The notes under the pieces are model-generated. The model did not search any database. It was not told the origin of the DNA and saw only the letters and a list, made by a program, of their open reading frames with translations. DNA of 7,219 nucleotides from JALUUH01 sp964636675 (lineage in GTDB: Bacteria > Pseudomonadota > Gammaproteobacteria > S012-40), in NCBI GenBank assembly GCA_964636675.1, contig CAZWUO010000193.1, positions 1-7,219 on the forward strand. The letters are read 5' to 3'. Made by a program: the position numbers and the translations under genes. This document shows, piece after piece, positions 1 to 6,484 of this stretch (position 1 is its first letter; the number at the start of each line of letters is the position of its first letter).

Positions 1-77
1 GAAAGGAATATGACGTACACTAAAAACCTAAATCTATAACGCCACGGGTATATCTGGAATAAATGACCACTTGTGGT

Positions 78-123
78 AGGTGCGACAAGTTGCAGGTGCG
101 ATAAGTAGGTGGGTGTGACAAAT
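78..123 (+). repeat. Three degenerate direct repeats with TGYGAYAA core
   Basis: Three related units stand in the same orientation: AGGTGCGACAAGT (78-90), AGGTGCGATAAGT (94-106) and GGTGTGACAAAT (112-123). Their TGYGAYAA cores begin at 81, 97 and 114, so the period is 16-17 bp. The third unit is also the left arm of the perfect palindrome at 114-145. The arrangement could be an array of protein-binding sites or the decayed remnant of a palindromic intergenic repeat. Just upstream is a small ACCAC-TT-GTGGT inverted repeat (66-77). I see no coding potential in 1-151 beyond these repeats, and no convincing promoter. Confidence 0.6.
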
Positions 124-145
124 TGTCGCGCGACAATTTGTCACA
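114..145. repeat. Perfect 32-bp palindrome
   Basis: The left arm TGTGACAAATTGTCGC (114-129) is followed without a spacer by its exact reverse complement (130-145), centred on GCGC. Only a T-poor stretch follows, so it does not have the classic Rho-independent terminator form on the plus strand. It lies 87 bp before the preferred start of the outer-membrane protein gene. Possible roles are an operator, a REP-like repeat, a bidirectional terminator or a cruciform-forming site. The symmetry is directly visible; its function is unknown. Confidence 0.85.
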
Positions 146-232
146 TTCCCAATGGCTTCACCACCCCTTAGTATCTACCTCCATCTGTTGTTTCCAATTT
201 ATTTTTTATTCGTTCAAGAGGCTGGGCGTGGC

Positions 233-1408
233 ATGCAGAAATTGCTTTTCTATAGGACGATGACGCTGTTGTTTGCTTTTATATATCTTCCTTCCGTTCA
301 GGCTTATGTTGGGCTATGTTGCGGTAAATGTGGCGGAAATATGCCGATGAATATTATGGGTGCCGGGATACCTGAGACCAAGGAGTTGCGTTTTAAAATG
401 AGTCCTATGTATATGTCCATGGATGGGTTGGTAGATGGACGCAACGCTGTGAGCGCTGATAGTTTGCTTGGTGCACCGATGATGGAGCAGCAGTCCACGG
501 GTAAGTTCATGGCTGTGCCAACGGCAATGGATATGCAAATGCTAAATGTCACCACCGGTTATAGTTTTAGCGATGACCTATTCGGTGCTGTGATGCTGAT
601 GTACAAAGACCACAGCATGGACATGAAATTCAGTTCCATGATGGAGGGCACAACGGCTGAAAACGGTTTTACCATGGCGTCATCCGGTATTGCGGACACG
701 ATGCTGATGGGTAAATACCGCCTGTTTTTTGATGATCCGCTCATACCCACGCGTCAGGTTTCGCTGATGTTTGGTCTGAGTTTGCCCACAGGTTCCATCG
801 ACGAGAAAAATTCTAATCACCCATTGGCGATGCGTCAGACTGAATTACTTCCTTATGGTATGCAACTTGGATCCGGTACCTTTGATCCCACTCTTGGCGT
901 CGTTTATTCGGCATCGAACTCACCCTATTGGTGGGGAGTAAATGCTATGTATACAGCCAGACTCCATGACAATGATCGTGATTATCGCCTTGGCAATGAA
1001 TTCCGTTTCGATTTATACGGCATGTATCAGTTTCGTTATGACTTAGTGGCGCAGATTCAACTCAATGGTAGGTATTGGGAGAAGATACGCGGGGAGATGG
1101 ATGAATCGACAACAGGCCTCTCAGGCCATGCAACAAAAAATGACCCTGCTTCACCTTTCATGACTCCCCTGTGGTTTACCGAGAACTATGGTGGCCGCAA
1201 GCTGTTAGCCACCGTGGGCTTGCAGTGGCAGCCTGCGCCTTTGCATATCATTGAGATTGATGTAGGTGTTCCTGTTTATCAGCACCTCAATGGCCCGCAA
1301 CTGGAAGAGAAGTATCGTGTCATGTTGACCTGGTATAGGGAGATCCCAACGAAGGCCAGTATTCGCCATACTAAACATAAAACCAAAGAGAGCCGTCTCG
1401 GTTTCTAG
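233..1408 (+). CDS. Methionine-rich outer-membrane beta-barrel (transporter-like) protein
   Basis: Likely an exported outer-membrane beta-barrel protein of 391 residues, resembling the proteins usually named only 'transporter' that have Met-rich N-terminal halves and a C-terminal GPQL motif. The exact substrate is unknown; Met richness makes copper handling plausible but unproven. I chose ATG 233, not the in-frame ATG at 152, because it gives a normal signal peptide (basic start MQK, hydrophobic TLLFAFIYL, cleavage after VQA at residue 24) and has AAGAGG at 216-221, 11 bases upstream; ATG 152 has no ribosome binding site. The mature N-terminus carries CCGKCGG (Cys29, Cys30, Cys33), then MPMNIM. 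By my count there are 30 Met in about 367 mature residues, 22 of them in the first 135. Family-like motifs include LPTGSIDE (residues 184-191), MQLGSGTFDP (210-219) and NGPQLEEKYRVMLTWY (353-368). A basic tail of about 20 residues ends in Phe. It is probably first in an operon with the cytochrome gene 26 bases later. Confidence 0.7.
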   Translation: MQKLLFYRTMTLLFAFIYLPSVQAYVGLCCGKCGGNMPMNIMGAGIPETKELRFKMSPMYMSMDGLVDGRNAVSADSLLGAPMMEQQSTGKFMAVPTAMDMQMLNVTTGYSFSDDLFGAVMLMYKDHSMDMKFSSMMEGTTAENGFTMASSGIADTMLMGKYRLFFDDPLIPTRQVSLMFGLSLPTGSIDEKNSNHPLAMRQTELLPYGMQLGSGTFDPTLGVVYSASNSPYWWGVNAMYTARLHDNDRDYRLGNEFRFDLYGMYQFRYDLVAQIQLNGRYWEKIRGEMDESTTGLSGHATKNDPASPFMTPLWFTENYGGRKLLATVGLQWQPAPLHIIEIDVGVPVYQHLNGPQLEEKYRVMLTWYREIPTKASIRHTKHKTKESRLGF

Positions 1409-1420
1409 ATGCGTAAATGA

Positions 1421-1425
1421 AAGGA
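1421..1425 (+). promoter_or_regulatory. Ribosome binding site deciding the cytochrome start
   Basis: AAGGA lies 9 bases before the ATG at 1435 and actually inside the codons that an alternative start at ATG 1417 would use. ATG 1417 has no comparable site upstream. This supports 1435 as the real start. Confidence 0.6.
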
Positions 1426-1434
1426 AAGTTTGTC

Positions 1435-1716
1435 ATGCACAGAGCGCTATGTTGGGTATTCATGGTGGGGGTGACTGTTACCGGCTGTGTGGGTGGGCCG
1501 ACACCTATTCCCATGGCTCAGTCACCTGCGGCGGTGCTTTATGCCGAAAAATGTGGCGCTTGCCACGCAGTACCTCATCCCAAACGCAACACTGTTACAG
1601 AGTGGCAGCACCTGTTTGTGCTTATGGAACAGCGCATGACCGAGCGCGATATGGCTGCATTTTCTGATGAGCAGAGAGAGATGCTTATGCGCTATTTGCA
1701 AAACAATGCACGTTAA
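1435..1716 (+). CDS. Small mono-haem c-type cytochrome lipoprotein
   Basis: A 93-residue exported electron carrier or haem protein, probably anchored by lipid to the periplasmic face of a membrane. The N-terminal segment MHRALCWVFMVGVTVTGC is a lipoprotein signal with lipobox VTGC; Cys18 would be the lipidated residue. The haem-attachment motif is CGACH (Cys40, Cys43, His44), followed by AVPHPKR. The distal axial ligand is probably one of Met64, Met68 or Met73, but I cannot decide which. The length is at the small end for cytochrome c domains. The start at 1435 follows the AAGGA site; ATG 1417 would add six residues. It follows the outer-membrane gene by 26 bases and overlaps the next gene by 11 bases, so the three are probably co-transcribed. 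The redox partner may be the TlpA-like neighbour or a terminal oxidase elsewhere; this is inference. Confidence 0.8.
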   Translation: MHRALCWVFMVGVTVTGCVGGPTPIPMAQSPAAVLYAEKCGACHAVPHPKRNTVTEWQHLFVLMEQRMTERDMAAFSDEQREMLMRYLQNNAR

Positions 1717-2287
1717 AAGGGTTGGTAAACCCAAGCGGTTTTATCGATGGGTTAGCGTGTCCACGCTGGGCATGTTGTTGAGCATTGCCATGGGGGCGGC
1801 TTCTGCTACAGACCCCTTCACAGAACTGGGTGTGGATGTTCCTAAAGTACGCCTCCCGGCGCCAGCATTCACCCTGAGTAGACTTAAGGATGGCGAAGCC
1901 CGCTTAAAAGATTATAAAGGCAAAGTCGTGTTGCTTAACTTCTGGGCGACGTGGTGTGCGCCTTGCCGAGAAGAGATGCCAGCGATGCAACGGTTGTGGG
2001 AACGTTATCGAGCGCAGGGGTTTGTTATCATTGCCATTGCTGCAGACAGGGGAAGCCGTAAACCGGTGGTTTCGTTTGTCGATAAGCTGGCATTAAGTTA
2101 CCCCGTATTGCTCGACCCCGAGGGAGATGTCAGAAACCGTTATGAGGTGGTTGGTCTACCTATGAGTTATCTGATCGGTCGTGACGGAAAAATCTCAGGT
2201 CGCCTCATCGGCAGTCGAGAGTGGGACAGTCCTGAAGCCGATGCCGTAGTGACAACGTTGCTGGGGCAATATACCCGTAGTGATTGA
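1706..2287 (+). CDS. TlpA-like periplasmic thiol-disulfide oxidoreductase
   Basis: A thioredoxin-fold protein of 193 residues of the TlpA/ResA/AhpC-TSA type, acting in the periplasm on protein thiols, for example in cytochrome c maturation or metal-site assembly. Residues 1-34 form a signal peptide: basic KRVGKPKRFYRW, a hydrophobic core around VSTLGMLLSIAMG, and likely cleavage after ASA (34). The domain begins at APAFTLSRL (52-60), continues with GKVVLLNFWATWCAPC (72-87, active site Cys84/Cys87), and has the cis-proline region GLPMSYLIGRDG (150-161). The cis-Pro is preceded by Leu rather than the more common Val/Thr. ATG 1706 is preferred because it starts just before the signal peptide; it overlaps the cytochrome stop by 11 bases and lacks a strong ribosome binding site, which suggests translational coupling. 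An upstream ATG at 1667 would put an odd Cys-rich leader before the signal and is less likely. The fold is certain, the partner is not. Confidence 0.88.
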   Translation: MHVKRVGKPKRFYRWVSVSTLGMLLSIAMGAASATDPFTELGVDVPKVRLPAPAFTLSRLKDGEARLKDYKGKVVLLNFWATWCAPCREEMPAMQRLWERYRAQGFVIIAIAADRGSRKPVVSFVDKLALSYPVLLDPEGDVRNRYEVVGLPMSYLIGRDGKISGRLIGSREWDSPEADAVVTTLLGQYTRSD

Positions 2288-2301
2288 AATTTAGACCCTA
2301 A

Positions 2302-2318
2302 TACTTGAATCTCAAGTA
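2302..2318. promoter_or_regulatory. 17-bp inverted repeat upstream of regB
   Basis: TACTTGA (2302-2308) and TCAAGTA (2312-2318) are exact reverse complements separated by ATC. The repeat sits in the 96-bp gap between the tlpA-like stop and the kinase start, 65 bases before the latter. No T-tract follows, so a terminator is unlikely; an operator is the more natural reading. A weak promoter-like pair, TTGAAT (2305-2310) and TATAGT (2326-2331), overlaps it, but its 15-base spacing is poor. It does not look like the GCG-rich RegA consensus known from Rhodobacter. Confidence 0.4.
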
Positions 2319-2383
2319 CGATGGGTATAGTGCAAAAAACCTTGATCTCGCATTTATGAGCCAGAGTAGTTTAGAATAGTACG

Positions 2384-3646
2384 ATGACACCACCTGTTGA
2401 TATCGTTGCAAATACGCACCATCTGCGTCGTTTATTTTTCTTAAGAAACTTGTTTATTTTAGCCCAAATTGTTGCTTTTTTTGTCGCAACTTTGTATGCG
2501 CATATGCAGCTTCAATTAGTGCCGTTATTATTAGAAGTTTTTGTGCTTACGGTATTAAATGCCTTTGTTTGGTGTCGTTTGAAGTGCTCAAGCGATGTTT
2601 CGGATAACGAAATTTTTAGGCATCTTTTAATCGATACTAGCGCGTTAACTATTGTCTTATATTTTACTGGTGGTGCGTCTAATCCATTTATTACGTTATT
2701 CATTTTTCCGTTGATTATTTCTGTCACCGTATTGCCTAGGCGTTTTGCTTGGATTTTTGTTGTGATAACCGTTTTTGCATATACTTTTCTGATGTTTCAA
2801 TATATGCCAATGAAAATGACGGGTGCTGAGCATGATATGGATTTACATGTTGCTGGTATGTGGATGGCATTTGTTCTCAGTGCTGGGCTAGTCGCACATT
2901 TTGTTGTAAAAATGGGGGCAACTATTCGCGTGCAAGAGGATCAATTGATTAAAGCGAGAGAGGCGGCTTTAAGGGATCGGCAGATTATTGAGTTAGGTAC
3001 GCTCGCTGCCAGTACGGCACATGAATTGGGTACACCGTTAGGCACCATGAACTTACTGGTTTCGGAGCTTAAAAATGAGTTGGTAAGCGCACCTGTACAG
3101 GTAAATAATGATCTTGATTTATTAAAGCTGCAAATCGATCGTTGTAAAAATGCCTTGTCAAATTTGTCCGTTTCAGCCGGCGCAATTAACGTGTCAAGTG
3201 GGCGTGTTGCAACAGTGTCGGCGTATTTGACTTTGTTATTAAATGAATGGAAATCGGTTCGCCCAGATGCGCATGTCGTGACTTGTTGGAGTGGAAGCAA
3301 TTTAGTGGCTAAAATCCTTGATGATCGAACGCTTACCCAGGCAATTATGAATATTTTGGATAATGCCGCAGATGTTTCGCCAGAAGATATTGAATGGGAT
3401 GCCAGCTGGGACAATGAACAGTTAGTCATGGAAATTCGTGATCGTGGTTACGGGTTCTCGAAGGATTTTAAAGTGGGCTTAGGAAGGCCTCGGTCTAGCC
3501 AGGGAAACCAAGGTCTTGGGCTTGGTTTGTTTTTGTCCCATGCGATTATTGAGCGTTTTGGTGGTACTTTAAATTTAGTCAATCGTGATGGCGGAGGCAT
3601 GACTACGCGTATAGTAGTGCCTTTGGTTGTTTCTAGAAGGGCTTAG
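2384..3646 (+). CDS. regB: RegB/PrrB-type redox sensor histidine kinase
   Basis: An inner-membrane histidine kinase of 420 residues that autophosphorylates in response to respiratory or redox state and donates phosphate to the RegA-type regulator encoded next. The N-terminal half has about six hydrophobic segments (roughly residues 19-37, 44-64, 81-95, 102-117, 121-140, 157-175). It contains TGGASNPF (95-102), the GGxxNPF quinone-sensing motif of RegB. The H-box is GTLAASTAHELGTPLGT (205-221) with phospho-acceptor His213. Cys254, in LQIDRCKNAL, matches in position and context the redox-active cysteine of RegB (Cys265 in Rhodobacter capsulatus). The ATPase domain has the N-box NILDNAAD (323-330), DRGYGF (353-358) and GLGLGLF (377-383). 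Length is near the family norm. ATG 2384 is the first start after the in-frame stop at 2372-2374, though its ribosome binding site is weak. The stop is three bases before the regA start. The symbol rests on motifs; Pseudomonas relatives are called RoxS. Confidence 0.88.
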   Translation: MTPPVDIVANTHHLRRLFFLRNLFILAQIVAFFVATLYAHMQLQLVPLLLEVFVLTVLNAFVWCRLKCSSDVSDNEIFRHLLIDTSALTIVLYFTGGASNPFITLFIFPLIISVTVLPRRFAWIFVVITVFAYTFLMFQYMPMKMTGAEHDMDLHVAGMWMAFVLSAGLVAHFVVKMGATIRVQEDQLIKAREAALRDRQIIELGTLAASTAHELGTPLGTMNLLVSELKNELVSAPVQVNNDLDLLKLQIDRCKNALSNLSVSAGAINVSSGRVATVSAYLTLLLNEWKSVRPDAHVVTCWSGSNLVAKILDDRTLTQAIMNILDNAADVSPEDIEWDASWDNEQLVMEIRDRGYGFSKDFKVGLGRPRSSQGNQGLGLGLFLSHAIIERFGGTLNLVNRDGGGMTTRIVVPLVVSRRA

Positions 3647-3649
3647 TGG

Positions 3650-4183
3650 ATGGCGAAAAAACAGGTTTTGTTGGTTGATGACGATGACGTGTTTTGTGAG
3701 ATACTTTCTCGTAGTTTGGCGCGTAAAGGTTATCAAGTGGTTACAGCGTATGACCTGGTGTCGGCGATGATGAAGTGCGCAGCGCATGTTTTTGATTATG
3801 TCATAGTGGACTTGTGCATTGGAGATGAATCAGGCCTTGCAGTTGTAAAAAAGATTAAAACTGAATACCCGCAGGTTCGAGTTGTGATGTTGACGGGTTA
3901 CGCAAGTATTGCAACAGCTGTTGAGGCTATTAAGCTTGGAGCGATTCATTACTTAACTAAACCCGCGGAAATTGAAGATATTGTTGCTGCTTTTAGTAAG
4001 GAGGAGGGGAATGAGCAAGTAAAACTTGCGGAAACCCCGCTTTCTGTACAACGTATGGAATGGGAGCATATCCAAAAGGTATTACGTGAGTATAATGGAA
4101 ATATTTCAGCATCAGCGCGTGCGTTGGGAATGCACAGAAGAACATTGCAGCGAAAGTTACAAAAGAGGCCTGTTAAGCAGTGA
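3650..4183 (+). CDS. regA: RegA/PrrA-type response regulator with Fis-like HTH
   Basis: A 177-residue DNA-binding response regulator, the partner of the preceding kinase; such proteins control respiratory, redox and energy-metabolism genes. The receiver domain (about residues 4-118) has the acidic pocket VDDDD (9-13), phospho-acceptor Asp54 in VIVDLCIGDESGL, Thr82 in MLTGYAS, and Lys104 in LTKP. After a short linker comes a Fis-type helix-turn-helix, NGNISASARALGMHRRTLQRKL (149-170). Its MHRRTLQRKL recognition helix is very close to the signature of RegA, PrrA and ActR. Length matches the family. The start is supported by AGAAGGG at 3635-3641, eight bases upstream and inside the end of regB, so the two genes are translationally linked. 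No clear terminator is visible in the 102 bases after it. Pseudomonas relatives are called RoxR. Confidence 0.92.
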   Translation: MAKKQVLLVDDDDVFCEILSRSLARKGYQVVTAYDLVSAMMKCAAHVFDYVIVDLCIGDESGLAVVKKIKTEYPQVRVVMLTGYASIATAVEAIKLGAIHYLTKPAEIEDIVAAFSKEEGNEQVKLAETPLSVQRMEWEHIQKVLREYNGNISASARALGMHRRTLQRKLQKRPVKQ

Positions 4184-4231
4184 TGTATTTCCTCCAACCC
4201 ATTGATTTAAAATAAGAATAATAGTGGTTGC

Positions 4232-4255
4232 GAGGATAGAAGAGGATAAGAGAGG
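4232..4255 (+). repeat. Purine-rich 10-bp tandem repeat
   Basis: GAGGATAGAA (4232-4241), GAGGATAAGA (4242-4251) and a partial GAGG (4252-4255) form 2.4 copies of a 10-bp unit. It lies in the 102-bp gap between the convergent regA and rhlE genes, which otherwise shows neither a gene nor a strong terminator hairpin. It is probably incidental. Confidence 0.5.
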
Positions 4256-4285
4256 CATTAGGTCGTATTTTTGTTATTACGCATT

Positions 4286-5527
4286 TTATTTAGACCGACT
4301 CGATTTATTGCGCATAATTTGGGTCTGGCTCATTTTGTTAGTACGTTGTGGGCGTCGATGTTGCGCTAATTTTTTAACCAGTTCCTTACGGTCTCCGACT
4401 TCGTAACCGGGCACTTTGATGCGTTTAATACGACCGCCAATTAGGCGCTCGATATTAGACAGTGAGCGTTCTTCTTCCCGGCTCACGAGTGAAATGGCGT
4501 GGCCTTGTGATCCCGCACGACCGGTACGACCGACGCGATGCACATAGTCTTCTGCGAGATAGGGCAGATTATAGTTAACGACGTATTCTAATGATGGAAT
4601 GTCGAGTCCACGGGCGGCGACTTCGGTGGCAATGAGTACTTGTACTTTATCGTTTTTGAAGTCGGCGATGGCACGGCGGCGTGAGCCTTGGCTTTTATCG
4701 CCATGGCAAATCGCGGTTTTAATCTTGGCGGGTTTTAGCTTCGATTTGAGTTCATCTGCTTGTGCCTTGGTGCTGGTAAATACGAGTACCTTAAACCAGT
4801 TGTGTTGCTCAATCAGGGCAAGCAATAACTCGGCTTTACGCTGTTCTGCCACGGGATAAATCACATGCTCTATGGTATCAGCAACGGCATTTTGCTTGGC
4901 GACACTGACTATTTCATATTTATGCAGTAGTTTGTGCGCAAGTTCTTTGACCGGCTGCGACATGGTGGCGGAAAAAAATAAGGTTTGGTGCTCTTTTTTT
5001 GTTTTCTGTAACAGGGACTGAACATCAGCGATAAAGCCCATGTCGAGCATTCGATCTGCTTCATCGATGACGACAAACTCGACATTGCTGAGATTGATAT
5101 TGCCTTGTTCGATATGTTCTAACAGACGACCGGGAGTGGCAATAATGATGTCGACACCGGTTTTAAGTTTATTTTCTTGCGCACTTATTTTAACGCCGCC
5201 GTAGAGTACACTGAACGTGAATGGCAAAAACTGCGCATAAGCTTGAATGGTTTCTGCGAGCTGTGCCGCGAGTTCTCGGGTGGGGGTTAATATTAAGGTA
5301 CGTGCCTTGTGAGGTATTGTGGGTTTTGGATGGTCGTGCATTTGTTGCAGAATGGGCAGCGCAAATGCGGCGGTTTTCCCGGTGCCTGTTTGGGCATTGG
5401 CGAGTAGATCTTTGCCACGCCGTGCAGGAATAATCGCCTGTTGTTGAATTGGCGTCATTTGGCGGTAACCGCGGGCGTCTAGGGCTTGTTGAATTTCGGG
5501 AGCAAGGTCTAAAGATGAAAATAGCAT
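4286..5527 (-). CDS. rhlE: RhlE-type DEAD-box ATP-dependent RNA helicase
   Basis: A cytoplasmic RNA helicase of 413 residues; RhlE proteins remodel RNA during ribosome assembly and RNA turnover. All core motifs are present: Q-motif region with YRQMTPIQQQA (21-31), Walker A AQTGTGKT (45-52), PTRELA (82-87), TPGR (131-134), DEAD (155-158) followed by RMLDMGF typical of RhlE, SAT (186-188), ATEVAARGLDI (300-310) and HRVGRTGRAG (330-339). The C-terminal extension after about residue 375 is short and basic (QHRRPQRTNK, ending SSRSK), shorter than the long Arg/Gly tails of some RhlE proteins. The start MLFSSLDL fits the family's usual N-terminus, but no Shine-Dalgarno sequence is visible before it. 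A TATAAT box lies about 37 bases upstream on the same strand. It is convergent with regA and divergent from the hydroxylase gene, so it is probably a single-gene unit. Confidence 0.9.
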   Translation of the reverse strand: MLFSSLDLAPEIQQALDARGYRQMTPIQQQAIIPARRGKDLLANAQTGTGKTAAFALPILQQMHDHPKPTIPHKARTLILTPTRELAAQLAETIQAYAQFLPFTFSVLYGGVKISAQENKLKTGVDIIIATPGRLLEHIEQGNINLSNVEFVVIDEADRMLDMGFIADVQSLLQKTKKEHQTLFFSATMSQPVKELAHKLLHKYEIVSVAKQNAVADTIEHVIYPVAEQRKAELLLALIEQHNWFKVLVFTSTKAQADELKSKLKPAKIKTAICHGDKSQGSRRRAIADFKNDKVQVLIATEVAARGLDIPSLEYVVNYNLPYLAEDYVHRVGRTGRAGSQGHAISLVSREEERSLSNIERLIGGRIKRIKVPGYEVGDRKELVKKLAQHRRPQRTNKMSQTQIMRNKSSRSK

Positions 5528-5563
5528 GGTGAATTTATCGAGTAAGGTAAAAAAAGAGCGCTA

Positions 5564-5569
5564 ATTATA
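5564..5569 (-). promoter_or_regulatory. Probable -10 box of rhlE promoter
   Basis: A perfect TATAAT reads on the minus strand, giving an expected transcript start near 5557 and a leader of about 30 bases before the rhlE ATG. No good -35 hexamer is seen 16-18 bases upstream. The box lies within a CGCTA-N4-TAGCG inverted repeat (5559-5572), followed on the same strand by seven T (5555-5549). Confidence 0.45.
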
Positions 5570-5631
5570 GCGGATATTTAGAATAGATACAGGCATTTCA
5601 TTTCACCTAATTGGTCAGGGCAATCGGGGCC

Positions 5632-5658
5632 TTGATAGTTTTTTTACCTCTATAGAAT
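5632..5658 (+). promoter_or_regulatory. Candidate promoter of the hydroxylase operon
   Basis: TTGATA (5632-5637) and TAGAAT (5653-5658) resemble sigma-70 -35 and -10 hexamers, but the 15-base spacing is short. Just downstream is a TTGTT-N3-AACAA inverted repeat (5660-5672) that could serve as an operator. The next gene starts at 5740 after an AGGAG ribosome binding site at 5729-5733. Confidence 0.3.
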
Positions 5659-5739
5659 ATTGTTTATAACAATTTTTATTAATCCCTTGTTAATGCCTCT
5701 AGAGCAAATTTCAACCACTTACGAGCACAGGAGACCCGC

Positions 5740-6465
5740 ATGTTAATACTTCTCGGAGTCGCAGAAATTATCTTATTGTTGTTGTTTTTTCTTCTTGAGC
5801 GGCGTTTTCCCGCACGTATTCATGAGGTCGTTCCTTATTGGAATGTGTGGTTTTGTGGCATCGCTTTATTTTCATTAGTTTGGCTTAAGCTGTTGGCCTA
5901 TGTTTGGGTTACCGTCGATGGCACTGCCCTGTTATCCTTAGATGGGATGACGATGGGTTATCAAGTGCTTGTATTTTATGTAGCCTACTCTTTGGGCAAC
6001 TACTGGTTCCATCGTTGGAAACATGCCAGCCATCTTCTCTGGCGTTGCCTACACCGTTTTCACCATTCACCTTCTCATATGGAAACCTTGGTGGCGTTTT
6101 ACCGGCATCCGTTGGAGATATTCGCCAATACGATTTATATCATTCTATTAGGTAAGGTTTTATTCGGTGCATCGATCGAGGTTGTGGCGATGGCGTTGGC
6201 CATTGAAGCTAGTTTAGAGATTTTTCACCACTCAAATATCCAAACGCCTCGACGATATCGCTGGATAGGTTACATTATACAGATCCCCGAAATGCACCTG
6301 GTTCACCATCAAAAAGGGTTGCATCGCTATAATTATGCAACCTGCTTATGGGATACTGTCTTTGGTACCATTCGTATTCCCCAGCAATGGAATGGCAACG
6401 TAGGCTTTGCCGATTCGGCCAAAACAGGTAAACTCTTCTTGTTAAAACAGGTGGACGAATCATAA
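5740..6465 (+). CDS. Fatty acid hydroxylase/sterol desaturase family membrane protein
   Basis: A 241-residue integral-membrane di-iron enzyme of the fatty acid hydroxylase/sterol desaturase superfamily, expected to use oxygen to hydroxylate or desaturate a lipid or lipid-like substrate; the substrate cannot be told from sequence. Hydrophobic segments lie at about residues 1-19, 35-56, 72-88, 128-143 and 145-160. The iron-binding histidine clusters are all present: HRWKH (91-95), HRFHH (105-109), FHHSN (162-166) and HLVHH (186-190), with an extra His in YRHP (121-124). The tail NYATCLWDTVFGT (198-210) is typical of the family. The start is well supported by AGGAG at 5729-5733, six bases upstream. 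It is followed 19 bases later by a small XRE-type gene on the same strand, probably in one transcript. Carotenoid, sphingolipid or sterol-like substrates are all possible for this family. Confidence 0.88.
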   Translation: MLILLGVAEIILLLLFFLLERRFPARIHEVVPYWNVWFCGIALFSLVWLKLLAYVWVTVDGTALLSLDGMTMGYQVLVFYVAYSLGNYWFHRWKHASHLLWRCLHRFHHSPSHMETLVAFYRHPLEIFANTIYIILLGKVLFGASIEVVAMALAIEASLEIFHHSNIQTPRRYRWIGYIIQIPEMHLVHHQKGLHRYNYATCLWDTVFGTIRIPQQWNGNVGFADSAKTGKLFLLKQVDES

Positions 6466-6471
6466 ATATAT

Positions 6472-6476
6472 GGAGG
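6472..6476 (+). promoter_or_regulatory. Strong ribosome binding site for the XRE gene
   Basis: GGAGG sits eight bases before ATG 6485. An in-frame ATG at 6470 overlaps this site and has none of its own, so 6485 is the likely start. Confidence 0.75.
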
Positions 6477-6484
6477 CATCCAGC

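Noticed and set aside
78..123. CRISPR array
   Set aside because: The repeats are only 12-13 bases, degenerate, with 3-5 base gaps instead of 30-base spacers, and no cas genes are nearby.
152..232. Upstream ATG 152 as start of the outer-membrane protein
   Set aside because: It would add 27 residues before a normal signal peptide and lacks a ribosome binding site; ATG 233 explains export better.
1667..1705. ATG 1667 as start of the TlpA-like protein
   Set aside because: It gives a Cys-rich leader (RERCLCAIC) before the signal peptide and a 50-base overlap with the cytochrome gene; ATG 1706 is more natural.
2305..2331. TTGAAT/TATAGT as a firm regB promoter
   Set aside because: The 15-base spacing and imperfect -35 are poor; kept only as a note with the inverted repeat.
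2941..3429. 162-codon open frame on the minus strand
   Set aside because: It lies wholly opposite the conserved kinase core of regB, has no recognisable motifs and is a shadow of that gene.
4224..4406. 60-codon plus-strand open frame after regA
   Set aside because: It runs into the antisense of the rhlE 3' end, has no good ribosome binding site and no family resemblance.
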